5,903 nucleotides of DNA from JBFXAN01 sp050184225. Its GTDB lineage: Bacteria; Chloroflexota; Dehalococcoidia; CAUJGQ01. Location: NCBI GenBank assembly GCA_050184225.1, contig JBFXAN010000271.1, forward strand, positions 1 to 5,903, written 5' to 3'. Within the stretch, counting starts at the first letter, position 1. Each line of letters starts with the position of its first letter. The notes under the pieces were generated by a model. The model was not told where the DNA came from, made no database searches, and saw only the letters and a list, made by a program, of their open reading frames with translations. Shown here one piece after another: positions 4,809 through 5,903 of the stretch. Both the position numbers and the translations under genes were made by a program.

Positions 4809-5816
4809 ATGACAACCGCCACACCGTGGATCGAGCTGACGCGTGAGGAGGCGATTGAGCCGGAGCTGCCGATCATCGATCCGCATCATCATCTCTGGGA
4901 GCGGCCGGGGAACCGGTACGTGTTGGATGAGTTGCGGGCGGATCTCGCCGGAATGAACGTGCGGCAGACGGTATTTGTCGAATGTACCTCGATGTACCGG
5001 GCCGGTGGTCCGGAGGAGTTTCGCGTTGTCGGCGAGACGGAGTGGGTGCAGGGCATCGCCGCGCAGAGCGCGAGCGGACGGTTCGGCGAGACGCGCGCCG
5101 CCGCTGGGATCGTTGGCTCCGCCGACCTACGGCTTGGTGACCGGGTAGCGCCCGTGCTCGAAGCGCAGATCGCCGCCAGTCCCCAGCGCTTTCGCGGCAT
5201 CCGTCATCGGGCCGCCTGGGCCGAGCCGGGCGTGGCGCCTAACCAAGCGGCCGATCAACCACCACACCTCCTGCTCGATCCGGACTTCCGTCGCGGATTC
5301 GCCTCTCTGCGGCCCTACGGCCTCACCTTCGAGGCGTGGCTCTATCATCCCCAACTGCCGGAACTGGCCGATCTCGCCCGATCCTTCCCCGACACGACGA
5401 TCATCCTCAATCACCTCGGCGGACCGATCGGCGTCGGCCCCTACCAGGGCAAGCGCGACGAGGTCCTTACTCAGTGGAAGCCCGACATCGCCGCGGTCGC
5501 GGCCTGCCCGAACGTCGTGCTCAAGGTGGGCGGTATCCAGATGGTGGTGAACGGCTACGGCTGGCACGAGCGTGAGCGGCCACCGACCTCCGACGAGCTG
5601 CTGGCGGCGAACCGGGACTGGTATCTCTATGCGATCGAGCAGTTTGGACCGCAGCGGTGCATGTTCGAGAGCAATTTCCCGGTTGACCGGCTCTCCTGCT
5701 CGTACACCGCGCTCTGGAACCAGTTCAAGAAGCTTTCCCGAGGATTCTCGGCGGAGGAACGGACCGCGATGTTCCACGACACTGCGAAGCGAGTCTACCG
5801 GCTACCCGATTACTGA
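4809..5816 (+). CDS. Amidohydrolase-family metal-dependent hydrolase (COG3618/Amidohydro_2, lactonase-like)
   Basis: This 335-residue TIM-barrel hydrolase is of the group that includes 2-pyrone-4,6-dicarboxylate lactonase and sugar-lactone hydrolases. The strand-1 motif IIDPHHHLW (22-30) gives metal ligands H26 and H28. FRGIRH (128-133), strand-5 ILNHLGGP (199-206) with H202, and MFESNFPVD (285-293) near the end follow the family order. Many relatives have GSDWP at the last site, so N289 replaces the usual Asp; the ESNFP form also occurs as a recognisable subgroup, from memory. No export signal is seen. AAGGAG (4795-4800) sits 8 nt before ATG 4809. The substrate is not readable: a lactone or other cyclic ester/amide of a carboxylic acid is likely. 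A repeat element fills the upstream region, so the promoter is unclear; the downstream hairpin probably ends the transcript. Confidence 0.9.
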   Translation: MTTATPWIELTREEAIEPELPIIDPHHHLWERPGNRYVLDELRADLAGMNVRQTVFVECTSMYRAGGPEEFRVVGETEWVQGIAAQSASGRFGETRAAAGIVGSADLRLGDRVAPVLEAQIAASPQRFRGIRHRAAWAEPGVAPNQAADQPPHLLLDPDFRRGFASLRPYGLTFEAWLYHPQLPELADLARSFPDTTIILNHLGGPIGVGPYQGKRDEVLTQWKPDIAAVAACPNVVLKVGGIQMVVNGYGWHERERPPTSDELLAANRDWYLYAIEQFGPQRCMFESNFPVDRLSCSYTALWNQFKKLSRGFSAEERTAMFHDTAKRVYRLPDY

Positions 5817-5821
5817 TCACC

Positions 5822-5895
5822 AACCTGGGCGCGCGGCCGTCCTTGCCGCCGGTCATCCCAGACCGTTGCGGACAGGATGGCCGCGCGCCCAGGTT
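5822..5895 (+). terminator. Long hairpin after the hydrolase gene, possible terminator
   Basis: The arms AACCTGGGCGCGCGGCC (5822-5838) and its exact complement (5879-5895) form 17 bp. They extend inward to 22 bp through 5843/5874 with one G-T pair. The top of the loop can fold again: CGGTC (5850-5854) with GACCG (5861-5865), and CCGC (5846-5849) with GCGG (5868-5871). It starts 5 nt after the hydrolase stop. The bases that follow, cctccggg, are not a T-run, so it may be a Rho-independent terminator without U-tract, an mRNA-stabilising hairpin, or another repeat element. Confidence 0.55.
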
Positions 5896-5903
5896 CCTCC
5901 GGG

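Noticed and set aside
5127..5777. 216-codon minus-strand open frame inside the hydrolase gene
   Set aside because: It is a shadow of the amidohydrolase coding sequence, without motifs or a ribosome site.

Overview
The window is G+C-rich DNA with densely packed genes, Shine-Dalgarno starts, and strong third-position G/C preference. It carries six complete protein genes, mostly of small-molecule catabolism, plus three long inverted-repeat or hairpin structures between genes. Two of these structures contain sequences I recall as dispersed repeats of Chloroflexota (Sphaerobacter/Thermomicrobia-like) and some other phyla. The arms beginning CCCTCACCCCCAGCCCC and the arms containing TCATCCTGAGCGAAGCGAAG are the two in question. 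A Chloroflexota source is therefore my best guess, but it is an inference from memory and no search was run.

Layout. Positions 1-127 are a leader with a possible operator and a small hairpin. Positions 128-1084 (+) encode an HMG-CoA lyase-type enzyme, followed after 46 bp by an HbpS/GlcG-like (DUF336) protein at 1131-1568 (+); these two look like an operon. A GntR/FCD-family regulator lies convergently at 1639-2469 (-). A 321-bp divergent intergenic region (2470-2790) separates it from a carboxymuconolactone decarboxylase/AhpD-like protein at 2791-3435 (+). A 168-bp inverted-repeat element (3445-3612) follows, then a NudC-type NADH pyrophosphatase at 3689-4594 (+), a second, larger inverted-repeat element (about 4597-4790), an amidohydrolase of the COG3618 type at 4809-5816 (+), and finally a 74-nt hairpin (5822-5895).

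How the parts may work together. The lyase, the DUF336 protein, the FCD regulator, the CMD-family protein and the TIM-barrel hydrolase are all types often found in operons for breaking down organic acids, lactones or aromatic compounds. The FCD regulator is well placed to control the divergent CMD gene and perhaps the lyase operon, because related GTATRC-containing sequences lie upstream of both. No complete pathway can be read from this window. NudC is a housekeeping enzyme and does not obviously belong; it is the one gene bracketed on both sides by repeat elements.

I see no RNA gene, CRISPR array, transposase, prophage gene or clear new defence system. The most unusual material is the architecture of the intergenic repeats.
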